This document shows positions 33,076-44,575 of a DNA stretch of 64,000 bases, piece by piece. The number at the start of each line of letters is the position of its first letter. Positions within the stretch are counted from its first letter, which is position 1. This DNA comes from Nepenthes gracilis (taxonomy: Eukaryota > Streptophyta > Magnoliopsida > Caryophyllales > Nepenthaceae): contig BSYO01000033.1 in the NCBI GenBank assembly GCA_033239525.1, positions 10,531,501 through 10,595,500 of the forward strand, given 5' to 3'. Position numbers and translations under genes: made by a program. The notes under the pieces are model-generated. The model was not told the origin of the DNA, did not search any database, and saw only the letters and a program-made list of their open reading frames with translations.

Positions 33076-34465
33076 TTAGAAGAACGAAGGCAAAAGCAGA
33101 AAATGGACAAAGTTAGAGTCGCCGACTCTTAAGACCTCGACTTCAAAGGAGTTTGAACAATGCGCTTCAACAACCTCGCCTGCCTCCAAGGGAGGTGTGT
33201 CGATGATGGCAATCTCCCCCGAAGGAAGCTCCTCCATAATCTCGACCGCCTCAATTGGAGGCACGTCAGCAGCAGCAGTGTTCTCCACGGCAATCTTGGA
33301 GTCCTCAATGACCAACACAACCTCAACCATGCCATCGGCGGAGGTGGCCTCCTTTGCCACACAAACAGGAGACTCAAGCCCTCCAGTGCCAACTCTTGAC
33401 GCCAACCCGAAAACGGCCTCCGATGTCACCTTGGCTATGACGCCTGCCACCGGCTCGGCTGGACTCTCTGCCAACCACTCACACTGCAAAGTTCCGACAA
33501 CAATAGGGGCACCATATTGTGCCAACGCCAGCATAGGAATTGGCTCAACTCCGGCATCAACAACATCGAATCTGGTTTCTGGTGCAAGAGCTACCGTGGC
33601 CACAGCACCTGCAGCTCCCCTAGAACCAGACGCTTGGCCCAAGGTGGGGGCATGGATAAAACGCGTTCCCCTCAACATGCTCCCGAAACGTCAAACCTGC
33701 AGCCACGTCCTCTCCCGATGAAGAAGTAGACATTGAGGATATGCCATCAAAGGAGAAGTAAAGCCCCCTTCACAGCGGACCTGAGGACTCTTGAATTACT
33801 AGCGCCCCTGGCCTCCTTAAATCGGCAAATGTCACCACGGGGGCTGGCTTCCATGCCGCGACAGCAAATGCATCCAAGATCAACCAGCGTCCCTTCTCAT
33901 GAAAAGTGCTAGCATTGGCCAAGATCATATCCACCAAAGGTTTCTCCTAAGCTTTCTCATCCACTTCCAGGAATCTAGTGATGTTGAACCACAACTTCCC
34001 CCACTCATTCGAGACAGCCCAGCCAGAAGGAGTCGCCAGGTAAAATAAATGGTCCTCCTAATGCTTGTCCAAATAAGGATTCTCCCATTTAAAGTTAAGA
34101 CTAAGGTGGGGAGACAAGCAAATCCAATCAGCCTTCTGCAAGAAGGTGAAGATCACCCTCACAGACATAATGGCAAAACCACAACCATGGCAGTGGGAGA
34201 AGACGCAAAGGGACACCAGGTACCATATGACATTGGGCAAGGCTATGAGGATCGCATACAAGTCTACTGGCATTGGAAAGCGGAGTCCACCCCACAAATG
34301 GATCTCATAGATGGTAATTAAGCCTTTCAGCATAGAGCAGGCCCTGTCGTCTTCACTAGGCAGTAGGAACGCCATACTCCCTGGAACCCTAAACTAAGAA
34401 AGCAGTAATTAAATGTCCTCAATGATGAGTGTTGATCGAATCCTCCTAACCTCATCGATGGCCAT
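33076..34465 (-). pseudogene. Antisense ORF (gypsy-type transposon domain-like)
   Basis: Read on the minus strand from the methionine at 34465 (MAIDEVRRIRSTLIIEDI) this frame continues with four stops and one frameshift for about 460 codons. The first part contains DDRACSMLKGLITIYEIHLW and GLRFPMPVDLYAILIALPNV, which resemble the plant domain named putative gypsy type transposon. The middle reads TFHEKGRWLILDAFAVAAWK; the last 200 codons (33076-33678) are open and rich in Ala, Val and Glu. Tat-lineage elements are known to carry such an extra antisense ORF here, function unknown. A complementary plus-strand frame (33197-33721) is its shadow. Confidence 0.65.
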
Positions 34466-34563
34466 AGTCAAAAGATAAAAAGAAGGAAATTTGCGAAAAG
34501 AAGAGAAGTTCGCAATGAATTTAAGACGAAAGCAAAGTGCAGGAATAGTGAATGGCACGCGGC

Positions 34564-34570
34564 TTAAATA
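34564..34570 (-). promoter_or_regulatory. TATA-like box for the antisense ORF
   Basis: The minus strand reads CACCTATTTAAGCCGC, with TATTTAA here. The first ATG downstream is the antisense ORF start at 34465, 99 bases away, with a pyrimidine-rich leader between. This is the spacing of a plant core promoter. Confidence 0.45.
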
Positions 34571-35229
34571 GGTGAAGACTCGAAACTAGAAACATTGTTG
34601 TAGGGAAGTCAAAAGGCCACCCTCATGATGGCGACCACACGTGTCAGCACCGCAAGGCACCACGACATGTCCCTTCCCACAGCCACTCAAAATGAACCTG
34701 ATGCCTCGAATTCCCATCCGCTAGTATTAGCAATGGTGAGGCAAACCATCTCGTCAGCAATAAATGAGATATGCTGACCCCAGAAGTCCAACATGGCTAG
34801 CCAAAGCGGCAATCATGACAATCTACGGTCTCTCCAAAAGGCCAACGACATGAAGGTGAGACCATCATCATGCAATACTGCTCCGAACAGGAAGCAGATC
34901 AAGCTCAACTAGGCTGTCTCGATGGTGTTTTGCCCAGCTAGCCTCTCGGCCTAGCGTTCGGAACAACCATTCGAGAAGACAAGCATTGGATAACTGAGCC
35001 ACCGGAAGTGCGACCCGGCTGTCTATCAGATGCTAGGTCACACATGACGATACAAAGACATCCTAAGCAAAAAGAAACAATATAAAGATAAAAGGACAAG
35101 ACAACGAAAACACAATAGGTAAGAAAATACTCGATGTTCTATTCATTGAATTCTCTCATAAAGTACAAGACTTACAACATGAAGAGTACAAAGTAGAAGA
35201 AGATAAATAAAGCAAAAACTGATGCTGAT
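34571..35229. other. Tat-like 3' region, nothing recognised
   Basis: No open frame with a motif was seen. ATTCATTGAATTCTCTCATA at about 35143-35162 is the complement of a degenerate polyadenylation-like stretch, at the place equivalent to 9826-9836 in the other element. Confidence 0.4.
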
Positions 35230-35520
35230 CACTTGGAAATGGGTCTAAGGAAGACACAAGTAGGGAGGGCAGCCGCAGGTCAAACTCCACGAGGACCGTG
35301 CCTACCTAAACATGGAATGTGCCCAACCAGAAACTAGGTATCGTCGAATGCCGATGGAAAGTGATTCTCCAGAGGAGAAATAAAACACCGCCACCTGAGA
35401 AGCTTCCCACACGGTAAATCCTATAGCAAGTTCCAGTGATGACCTGCTAAAGAAGAGGTCGAGGCAAGGCCACTTCCACCAATTAGAAAGGATCATGGGA
35501 GACACCTACCCTTGGGGAAC
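35230..35520 (-). pseudogene. Second antisense ORF remnant near the 3' LTR
   Basis: A 67-codon frame (35302-35505) ends SGESLSIGIRRYLVSGWAHS-MFR. The same tail appears in weaker form in the other Tat-like element near 9650-9715 (SESRIRIGV...MFPR), also antisense to the element. This suggests a second antisense coding piece between the 3' LTR and the main antisense ORF. The match is short and no domain is recognised. Confidence 0.3.
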
Positions 35521-36539
35521 CCATTGCGAGGGGACATTCGAAAGTTGGCTGGAGGCGGAAAGAAAGAAAGTGTGACAGAATAGATTTTTTTTTTTTGCAT
35601 TCCGCCAACGATCTCCCAGAACTAAAACCAAGTTTCGATGGTCCGGTCCGAACCGATCGTGCCTTTCAAATCACAGGATCACAGATGTCATTTAGGACTG
35701 ATACATTCTAGCCATCAATATATAGCGGAAGTCAATCTAATATCATGCTGAAGCATTCATATTCATTCCCATAAAATTCATTTCCGAATACATATAGCCA
35801 TGAACATCTAATCACAAAAGTTTATTAATTCTAACAAATCAATACATTAATTGCTTCTTCGTGGCGATCGTCCAAAAGGTGTGCTTCTAAATCCTTACAA
35901 ACCCTTCAGATAGGCTCTAGTCACTCCGTCTTATCGGACACGAGTTCTAAATTTCCATCTGAGGGGGGGAAATAGAAAATAATGAGCCGGAGCTCAACAA
36001 GGTACACGCAGATTTTTCATAAAACGTTCGTGCTGTCAATAGTTATAGATACATATACAGAATATCATTTAGCTGGAATCATGCAGAAAACTTAGAACGG
36101 TTAATGCAGGAAATCATGCATCATATATATTTATATCATACTGTAGCATTTGGCCGGACTATACAAAAGCTAATTAGAAAATCGAAACAGATAATATTTG
36201 AGTATAAAACAAGGCCAATCACAATTTGGCTTCTTTTATTTATTGCTTAACGGAAGGGAGCTTTAATCGAAGATAGATTGTGCACATCTCCTCACAATCA
36301 CTGCAATACCTCCCTATACAAAGCCCCGAGGACGGTTCTCACTTCCTCCTTGTACAAAGCCCCGATGACGGCTATCACTACCTTCTTGTACAAAGCCCCG
36401 AAGATGGCTCTCAATTTGGTTATCCTCGATTATCACCATAAGGTCCTAAGGCATGCCAGAGAACCTTATCTCTCAATACTAAGGTCCAAACTTATTAGTC
36501 TTATCATAAAGCTAGTTCACATTTTCTTTGTTCATTCCA

Positions 36540-37195
36540 GACGGCCATGTCACAAGCTGGTTTCAAAATCACATAATAAGCCGGTTTCAAATTTATGTTA
36601 CTAGGCCGGTTTCAAATCATAATTTTCATGCGTCACATGGCAAGCCGGTTTCAAGGTTTCAATACAGATGTCGGTTTCAAATCATAGCACAAGACCGGTC
36701 TCAATTATAATACAAGGCCGGTTACAATGCAAGGGCCAATTTCAAAATTACGATATAAGGCCGGTTTCAAAATCATAGAGCAAATACCGATCTCAATCAT
36801 AATACAAGGTCGGTTTCAAAATCACAATGTCGGTTTCGTAATTACAATGCAAAGGCCGGTTTCAGAGTCACGGCGCAAATGCCGATTTCAAAATTACAAG
36901 GCCGGTTTCAATTATAACACAATTGCCGGTTTCAAAATTGCAATACAAATGCCGATTTCGATCAAGGCCGATTTCAATTATTCTTGAAATCGGTTTCAGA
37001 ATGTCGGTTTCAAAATCACAATGTCGGTTTCGTAATTACAATGCAAAGGCCGGTTTCAGAGTCACGGCGCAAATGCCGATTTCAAAATTACAAGGCCGGT
37101 TTCAATTATAACACAATTGCCGGTTTCAAAATTGCAATACAAATGCCGATTTCGATCAAGGCCGATTTCAATTATTCTTGGCCGCTTTCTAATTA
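36540..37195. repeat. Short-period array of CCGGTTTCAAA-type units
   Basis: About twenty irregular units of GCCGGTTTCAAAATCA or GCCGATTTCAAAATTA, spaced 20-35 bases apart. A larger copy, 36809-36986, recurs without visible change at 37003-37180, a 194-bp period. The open frames here (for example 36727-36987, with repeated Phe-Gln/Ile-Ser units) are produced by the repeat. Confidence 0.9.
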
Positions 37196-37859
37196 ATATG
37201 CAAGTGACATACAAGCCGGCCTACTTTTTTTTGTTTTCATGTACTCTAATTTAAACATGAGTTTAGTAGAAAGTAGAGGACAGAAGGCAGAAAGTAGAAA
37301 TTCAAACTAGAATACAGCTTATCAAACAGTAATTAAAACAGCATGCATTTAACCAAATCGGGAGGGAAAACTGACAGTTTTTAAAGCTGAAACTTTGGGG
37401 ATGGAAATATAATTGCTAAGCATGAACTTTAAAATCTGGGCATACTTGCAAATGAATTTAAAATGAGTGATCGTCCAGTACACTTTCAATATTCTTAAGT
37501 TAAAAATAGAGTATCAAATCATGAACTTAAAAATAGGGGGGTACACTTGACTGACAGTCATCCGTCCACCCTTACAGATTGGAAGCTTTCTCTCCTTTTC
37601 TACTCCTTACTGTTCTTCTTATCGGTCGCTCGTGCCAACTTTCTTGATTGAAACTGAGTATATATAGAGGAGGTGTTAGGTGGAGTAGGTGGGGGTAAGC
37701 TACCTCTTTGGTACTTCTTCTCAGATGTTAGGTGGAAATAAGTAGTCTAAGTTACTTACTTTGGTACTTCTTCTCAGACGGTCAACGAGGTGGTTCACTT
37801 ACTTCATCTAGTTATGGTCTAGTTGGGTTCTAACTAATTAGTAAAGTTGGTCCTTATCT

Positions 37860-38170
37860 TTAGTTGCCCTTAATTTATTCCAGTCAACTCTTTGGTCAGT
37901 GCTCAGAGTCGACGATCGTTTTAGTTGCCCTTAATTTATTCCAATCAACTCTTTGGTCAGTGCTCAGGGTCGGCCATTGTTTTACTTCTTTTATTCAAGA
38001 CCGGTCAACATTTATCAAGGTCAGTCAACTCTTTGGTCGATCAATATTTTTACACTAGTCAACATCCGGTCAACATCACAATTTTCTGTCAACCCTTACT
38101 CAAGCCGGTCAATATTCTAAAACCGGTCAACCTTCTGAAAGCCGGTCAACCTTATAAGTTTCGGTCAACT
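37860..38170. repeat. 61-bp duplication and CCGGTCAAC units
   Basis: AGTTGCCCTTAATTTATTCC occurs at 37862 and 37923, and the 61-bp unit is duplicated with few changes. About ten CYGGTCAAC motifs follow between 38000 and 38170. Confidence 0.85.
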
Positions 38171-38410
38171 TTATCTTTTCCGGACTTCAAGCAGTCCGCC
38201 CTTTTGTGGCACAAACTATTCAGTTTTAAGTGGCATAAGGCCACTCCGATATTGAAAGGTATAAGGCCACTCAGGCCTCCGGATTTTAATTTTGACATTT
38301 TTACTCCGGATTTCAATCTTCTTTTGGTTTAAGTCGAAAACAAAAATATACTCTTGGCTTTAATATTTTATTCCGATTTTAAATTCTCTTTTGATTTCGG
38401 AATCAGAAAG

Positions 38411-38943
38411 GACTCCACCACCGAGCTGCCAGGCATGGTGGCCCGAGAATAGCTGGAGTGGGGTCCAGGCAGCACTAGAACATTCAAAACAATAGCGATG
38501 TAGTAAGCACTAAGCTTGTCTTCCAATCTTCCAGGACTCCACCCGATCCCAACACAAGGCTTTCAAAAGACTAAGGCAACTTCTAACTCCTACATTGCTT
38601 AGCTGGCATGAGGATGGACCTTGAGGCAAAAAATAAGATGGCTCTCCCTTTTATAGCCCTAGTAGGAGGATGGTGAGTTCCCAGTGAAAAGATGAGCCCA
38701 CCGATCGCCAGCAAGGAATTGACATCTGGTCTCGGTTCAGAGAAGAATCTTTCCAAACAGAGCATTAAATCTCTATGTCATCGTACGGAAGGCTACAAAG
38801 TGCCTAGGAAAGGGACGTAACTCTAAGGAATCGACTACTGTAGCATCTTAGGAAGAGGTATGTGAGTAGAGCCTACTAGCAACGTCCCATCATCTGACAT
38901 GCTGGAGACTAACAAGGCCTAGCTCCTCGACATGAGGGGCTAG
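38411..38943 (+). other. Tat-like 3' untranslated region and polypurine tract
   Basis: Continues the Tat-like element after the solo LTR. No gene is visible; a 60-codon minus-strand frame at 38583-38765 has no motif. CATGAGGGGCTAG (38931-38943) directly before the right LTR is the polypurine tract position. Confidence 0.6.
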
Positions 38944-39113
38944 TGATGGGTCCACCTATGACATGGGCCGATCCAATCACGTCAAGGGACGATTCGGCAG
39001 CCGGCCAATTACTCAATGAGGCCCAATGTGAAAGCAAAGCCCAGGAACCATCCAACCAGTCCATCTATTGTGTACAAGCCTATATGGAACCAACAGACCT
39101 ACCACAGGGGATG
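38944..39113 (+). repeat. 3' LTR of the plus-strand Tat-like element, first part
   Basis: TGATGGGTCCACCTATGACA aligns with the 5' LTR start at 25176 and runs to ACCACAGGGGATG, where the LARD-like element interrupts it. The last five bases GGATG are its left target duplication (GGATA on the right). Confidence 0.9.
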
Positions 39114-42095
39114 TGTGACGACCCGAGTTCCTGAATATGATAATTGGGAGATAATTAAGTTAAAATAGGTAAATTGTATTCAAAAGGTACGGGAGGAATG
39201 GATTGGAAAGTTCAAAGAACCGGAACTAGTAAATCGGAAAAAAATCATTCGGATCCGGGCTGCTGAAGCCCTGCCAGCAGGCTTGCGCCTGCTGGGCACT
39301 CGAGCGACGGCTCGAGCGGACAAAGTAGAACCGCCCGTGGCCTGGCCGCTTGCCCGGCCGCTCGGCGGCGCGGCGGTGGCCGCCCGTGGCTGGCCGCTCG
39401 GCCGCTCGAGCGGCCGGGCGCAGCATATAAGTCGCGTCGCGACTTCTCCTCGCCATTTTTCGCACAGCTGAGGGTTTGTAGGAGAGAGAGAGGGGCGCGA
39501 CCGAAGAGAGAAGAAGGGAGATCGAGCCCGAGAGTCCGATTTCGCCCGAAAGCTAGGTATAAAGGTGAAAGCACGCGTCGAGGCAAGTGTTCTCATACCC
39601 ACTTCTCGTTCTCTTTCGATGTTTTGTGTATTTTCGTTGGGTATTTTGTGTCGATACCCACGGGGAATGTTAGGATATTGAAAACCCATGCCTTGAGGTC
39701 CATGAAAATGTGGTTAGTTGTCCGATTCGTGTCCGATTCGCCCGGGTGGGTTTTACCGAAACCCTAACCTACGGGATTTTGGGGGTTCCGCATTTTCCGG
39801 CCTCGTATCATGAAATTGACCCCAAAATTGGAATCCCCACGTCCCAATGATGTATATATGTCGGCCGTGGGTCCGATCTCGCACGTTTGGACCCGTTCGC
39901 GGCGTCCGAGCCCGTTTAAGGGGCGCTGTTACTGTTCACCCGAGACCGAAGGTGGATTTTGCGTGTTGTCACCTTCGTGAAATGATGAAATGATCATAGA
40001 ATATGAATCCCCGTATCCCAATTGTACGTATAAATCGACCGGATGTCGAATCTCGCAAGATTTGACCCGTTCGTGGCATCCGGGAGTCTTGAAATAATTC
40101 CGTAATTGTTTAAATGTCGATTAAGTGATATGTGTTTGTAGAGAGAGGAAGTTGAGGCACAACAGCAAGCACGACGAGAAAGAAAGGGGAGAGACCACAG
40201 TTGTGATTCGATTCGGGTAAAATAATGGTAGAACGAGCTCAGGCAAGTGTACTTCGGACGCTGTTTTTCACTGTACTGATTTCTCGTGCTTTGAAACCGT
40301 TGAAAATGCTCTAAATGTTGATGATGCATGTTTAAAGTACATGAAGCATGTTTACTTCGATTACTCGGTTAGATTTGTGTTTATCCATGTTTATTGCAAA
40401 ATTTGGCTTCGATTTCGTGAAGGAGCATGAAAATGGTGTTCAATTTCTCTTGAAAAGTATGTGATGAAACCCTAGCTCGAAAATGTGGTGTAATTTAAGT
40501 AAATTGCATGATTTAATGTATATGCATGGCATCTATGATGTTAAGTTCATGAAATATGTACATGTAAGAGACCGATTTGAGTCCGAAGGTTTTGGCGAAG
40601 CCCCATGTACGAAAATGAAGAGGTTTTGATGAGTATTAACCGTAGCTTCTGTTATATGAAAACTAATTGATATTGAAATGTGGCTTCCAGTATAATTTGT
40701 TTCTGAAAATATGTACCGATCCGCACCGAGGAAATTTCCATGTATGTTTCAAATTAGCTGAAAGTGTTTTGAGAAAAGCTGATTTCAAAAAGGGGTTTTC
40801 GATAAAGAGAGGTTTCTGTTACAATTATTTTAGGACCCGAGACTGACTACAGTTCGGATAGGTTCTCCGGCATGCCTTAGGACTTTTCGGTGGTAATCGA
40901 GGATAACTCTGTCCATGGAGTTATTTGTGGTCCGCCCTGCCCTCGGGGCGTTACCGTCTGGAGGGATACCGTTACCGGCCTACCTTCGGGTGGCATACCG
41001 TACCGATCCCGTGAGATGGGATATTACCGTTACAGGCCTTAGATTGTGTGGAGTGAACACAATCTATCCTCGATTATTCGCCCCCACGGCTAGTAGGGTA
41101 TACTAGCAGGGTCTGTACCGATATGTTATGATGTACCGTTTACCGTTTTACCGATATGATATGTTACCGTACCGATTACCGAATATGAAGTACCGACATC
41201 GATGACTTATGATGTACCGCTTTCTTTTTTACCGATATGATATGTTACCGTACCGATTACTAGAATATGAAGTACCGACTACCGATGATCATTTATGGTT
41301 TACGAATACTTGTGACAATCGCATACTGCTTCACCGATTTTCGATTTATGGAATTTAATACCGTCATAGCATGATTTCTCTGTTTCATGGATTATATCCT
41401 GATTAACCGTTCTATTTATGCATAGTTACATGACCGTTCTGCATCATGATTTTACTGCTCACGTGCATGTACCTTGCTGGGCCTCGGCTCACTGTTTTAG
41501 TGTTTTTCCCCCTCCAGATGAGACAGTAAAGCTTTTACCCGACGAAGAAGAGTAAGCAGAGAGAGAAGCTTCTTGAAGACTTTTGAGGACCATAGCATAG
41601 TGGAGCTATTTTCGAGAGGCCTGTCGACGTAAAGGCCCAGTTGCACATGATTTTGTATACAGATCTTATGATTTTTGATGTCCTAGAACATGTTGATTTT
41701 TGTAAAGAAAGCATATGATGTGTATGATAGTAGAAGAGAATATGCTATGCTTCTCAGGTTCTTAGTTTACTTCCGCTATATACTCTGGATTTTCTGCGTG
41801 TGTGTCCTAGATGGCATCTCGTCATTTGATCATTAGAGTAGTAAATGTTTTATGAAATTGTGCCATGGATGGCACATAGGATCCTGTGAATAATTGTTGT
41901 AGGAATTGTGAATGATGGATAGTTGTGTGCTTGTTATGGATGATTATTACAGGTTTGTATTTTTGGGATTTCATCCAGTTACAAAGGAGACTCTACCAAA
42001 ATTTCTGCAGAAGTCTTGCCTTAATTAGATCGTTAATTATGTTATCTGTTTGACGGAAGCTTTTGAGGAAAAAAAAAAAAATCCGTTCCGTCACA
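39114..42095 (+). repeat. 5' LTR of the LARD-like element
   Basis: Order: TGTGACGACC start; a GC-rich array with three CTCGAG sites (39299-39410); TATATAA-type box at 39424-39430; 17-nt palindrome AAGTCGCGTCGCGACTT at 39429-39445; a leader with splice-like GAGGCAAGTG motifs; the 47-bp conserved block at 40861-40907; an irregular array of TACCG units (40960-41290); and the end at CCGTTCCGTCACA. No coding sequence is seen. Long minus-strand frames across the GC-rich part (39180-39689) have no motif. Confidence 0.92.
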
Positions 42096-42097
42096 AT

Positions 42098-42108
42098 TGG
42101 TATCAGAG
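42098..42108 (+). other. Primer binding site of the LARD-like element
   Basis: TGGTATCAGAG, complementary to the 3' end of initiator tRNA-Met, two bases after the LTR end. Confidence 0.88.
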
Positions 42109-44564
42109 AATATGAGATGCCTTAGGAATTGATCGAACGAAAAGCGGAAGCATAGGATTGAATCTCTATACAGAATTCCTGTAGGAATAGGTTGAGCAAG
42201 TTAAGGCAACTAGGACCTTTAAGAAAGAGATTGGTTGTGGGGTCCTAGGCTTTGTAGTAGTAACGAAGGTGATCTAGCATTCGGAAGGGCAACGGATGTA
42301 TCAAAGTGGATGTTCATGTACAAATTTTGGATAAATATTTTCCCGAAGGGATTTGGAACTATGATCTAAGTTATAGATAGTACGGGTATTGACTTAAAGA
42401 TAGTTTGTATCCTCTGACCTTGAAGTGAAGAAATCAAGTGCCGTAGGATCAGAGTTTCGGTGGTGATGGTGTATGAGGGAATATGTGGATTGCCGAGATT
42501 GAAGATGAGATTTCTTTATTTTGATGTCATAACACTTGTATCGTTGGGATCCTGATTATGGATAATTTTGGTGATTCTTAAGTTGTTTCATTAAGGACCT
42601 GAATTTGATATAGACGGTATTAATGTTGTGACGTTTTCCTTGAGTTTGTAGATGCAATTGGTTGAGTCGGCCGGAGTTGTATTAGTAAGTGTATTATGCC
42701 TTGTAATTGAATTGTGCGATTTGGGGTATGAATTTGAGCCGACTAAGGTATTTAGTCTTGACCTGATCTTAATAATTGTTCGATGGACAAATTACAGTGC
42801 TAATATAATTAGACTGGTAAAAGATAATCTCTGGCTATTAGGTTGTGGGATTTGAAGCATGAGGTGAATTGATCGAAGTATCAAGAAATTGATATTGTCT
42901 TTCTTGTAAATCATTTGATCGAGGATGTTATCGAAAGGGAAGACTCGGTCGAGTTATCTCATGATCGGTAATTCAAGGTCGTGTCGAATCGATGCCAATC
43001 GTTGAGGATCTTAAGTATGGCCGTGCAAGTATCGGCTTTGGTATCGTGGTCGAATATTTCAGAATCTTCGAGGTAAATAGATGGACCAATAAGGTGGTCC
43101 ACGAATGTCTAAATGTTTAGAAGCTTAATGATTGGATGATCAGATCTTGGGGATGGATAGACATAGTCCGTGAGCCGTTGTAAAGGCTTGATGAATTATG
43201 AAATTGATTTGGGGTCCATAACGCGATATTGTGGATCAATGGAAGTTGTAGTCCCGACAGTATTCAAGGTGAGGCTATGGCCACTATAAAGTCCAGAAAA
43301 CGCCGTTTGGGTTTTGTTGATTCGTTGGCGTTTCATGAAGTTTTATGGGATGATCTTTCGACCACGTCTGGTTCGATGTTGAGGTTGCTTCGTGTGATAA
43401 TCAAGGAATTAAGTCATGGATTATGGATGGCTGATAATTCGCATGTTCCGGTGAGGAAGGAATGCGAATTTGATTGAGAAAATGCCTTCCTAAGTTTGTG
43501 GCTTTGTAATTGCATGATTTTGAGGACTTGGGATTTTTAAGTGCGGCTGATTGAGGAGGCCGATTTGTGTTGTGGAACTGTGCAGTCATCTTGGATCTAA
43601 TCGGATAGGGTGATTGATGTTCGTGACATTTGGGTTGACCCCTAATGGGTCTGATAAGTTCTTGTGGAATGTAATACCCTTGAGATAAGTGGGGGAGGAG
43701 TCCAGATTAGTGTTACCCCCACGTGTATGTCGGAAATTGGCCATTAAGGTTTTCATTTTGAAAACTCAGGAGTATTGCCTTCGGAGATAGGAAGATGATT
43801 ATATGGCCTTGCATGTGGTCAGATTTGTTTAAAGGTTAAGAAAGTAAACGTCGGTGTTTTCCTTGCGAAGGCGGGCATCAATGTTGGAAATGGATGCTGC
43901 GAGTTTTGGACTTGTTTGTCTTTGAAGTTTCATAGAAGCTGCTGAAGATGAATCGCTAGTAAGTTCAGATGACGGGGTGTTAGAATGTCGTATTCTTATC
44001 TCGGTCGGTTGGCTCGTTGAAATGCCGACGGGATCTTGAGGTTACCAAGTGATCGAATTTTGAGGTCCGGGCAAGAATTGAAAGTCTTGTCAACTTTTTT
44101 TGGGCGATTGTTATGATTGTGCTGTAATTTAATGATTGAGGATTAATCGAGTAGTGCAGCTTGAAGGCGTCGTGGGCCCGTGGCCCGAGGTTTCTAGATA
44201 AGGTCGAGGCTCTAGTGACCGATTTCTTTTTCGAGGCATGAAATGGATTCAAGTGAAAGGTCATTGATCCATTGAAAGTGTCGGATTGGGTTAGGAGATG
44301 TTCGGCATGATTTTAGGTCACTTTGGAAATTTGGAGGATCGTTATGAGGTCTTCCTTGTATCGATGGATGAGAGAATCGATAAGCGACCGGTTTGGGCCG
44401 TTTTGAAAGGCTAAGGATTCGTTTTATGACGAGAACTAGGACGATTCCAATGCTTGAGGTTCTAAGATAGGTGCTGTCTGAGGAAATGATTTCTAAATGT
44501 AAGGAGTTCATCTCGGGTTTGGAAATTCGAGGCTCGTTAAATTTCGAGGACGAAATTTCTTTAA
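42109..44564. other. Interior of the LARD-like element, non-coding
   Basis: No open frame exceeds about 100 codons (42652-42855 and 43229-43477 plus; 43980-44264 and 44212-44511 minus) and none shows a gag, protease, RT, RNase H or integrase motif. The base composition is even and the sequence has no obvious repeats. Function, if any, would be in the RNA (packaging or dimerisation), which is inference. Confidence 0.7.
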
Positions 44565-44575
44565 GTGGGGGAGAA
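44565..44575 (+). other. Polypurine tract of the LARD-like element
   Basis: GTGGGGGAGAA lies directly before the 3' LTR and is preceded by TTCGAGGACGAAATTTCTTT, a sequence typical of the pol end of Tekay/Del elements. This suggests that the 3' end came from an autonomous element. Confidence 0.85.

Larger units (their letters stand above)
35571..38405 (-). mobile_element. Solo LTR of a Tekay/Del-like chromovirus
   Basis: Plus-strand borders TGTGACAGAATAG and TTTCGGAATCA are flanked by identical GAAAG at 35566-35570 and 38406-38410. On the minus strand it starts TGATTCCG and ends TATTCTGTCACA after a T/A-rich run. The end resembles that of the LARD-like LTR (ATCCGTTCCGTCACA), and a 47-bp block (36419-36465) matches it at 42 of 47 bases. 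It contains repeat arrays at 36540-37190 and 37860-38170. With no internal region, it is a solo LTR of 2,835 bp. Confidence 0.88.

Noticed and set aside
33197..33721. Plus-strand ORF of 174 codons (Ala/Ser/Thr-rich)
   Set aside because: It is the complement of the antisense ORF in the Tat-like element, whose position, promoter and domain-like part favour the minus strand.
36540..37195. Regularly repeated GCCGGTTTCAAAATC units that look like a CRISPR array
   Set aside because: Unit length and spacing are irregular, spacers resemble each other, and the array lies inside a plant LTR bounded by a target duplication.
39180..39689. Long minus-strand ORF (169 codons) across the LARD-like LTR, with a similar one at 44696-45157
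   Set aside because: Its presence in both places follows from the recent LTR duplication. It spans the GC-rich promoter array, is low in complexity and has no domain.
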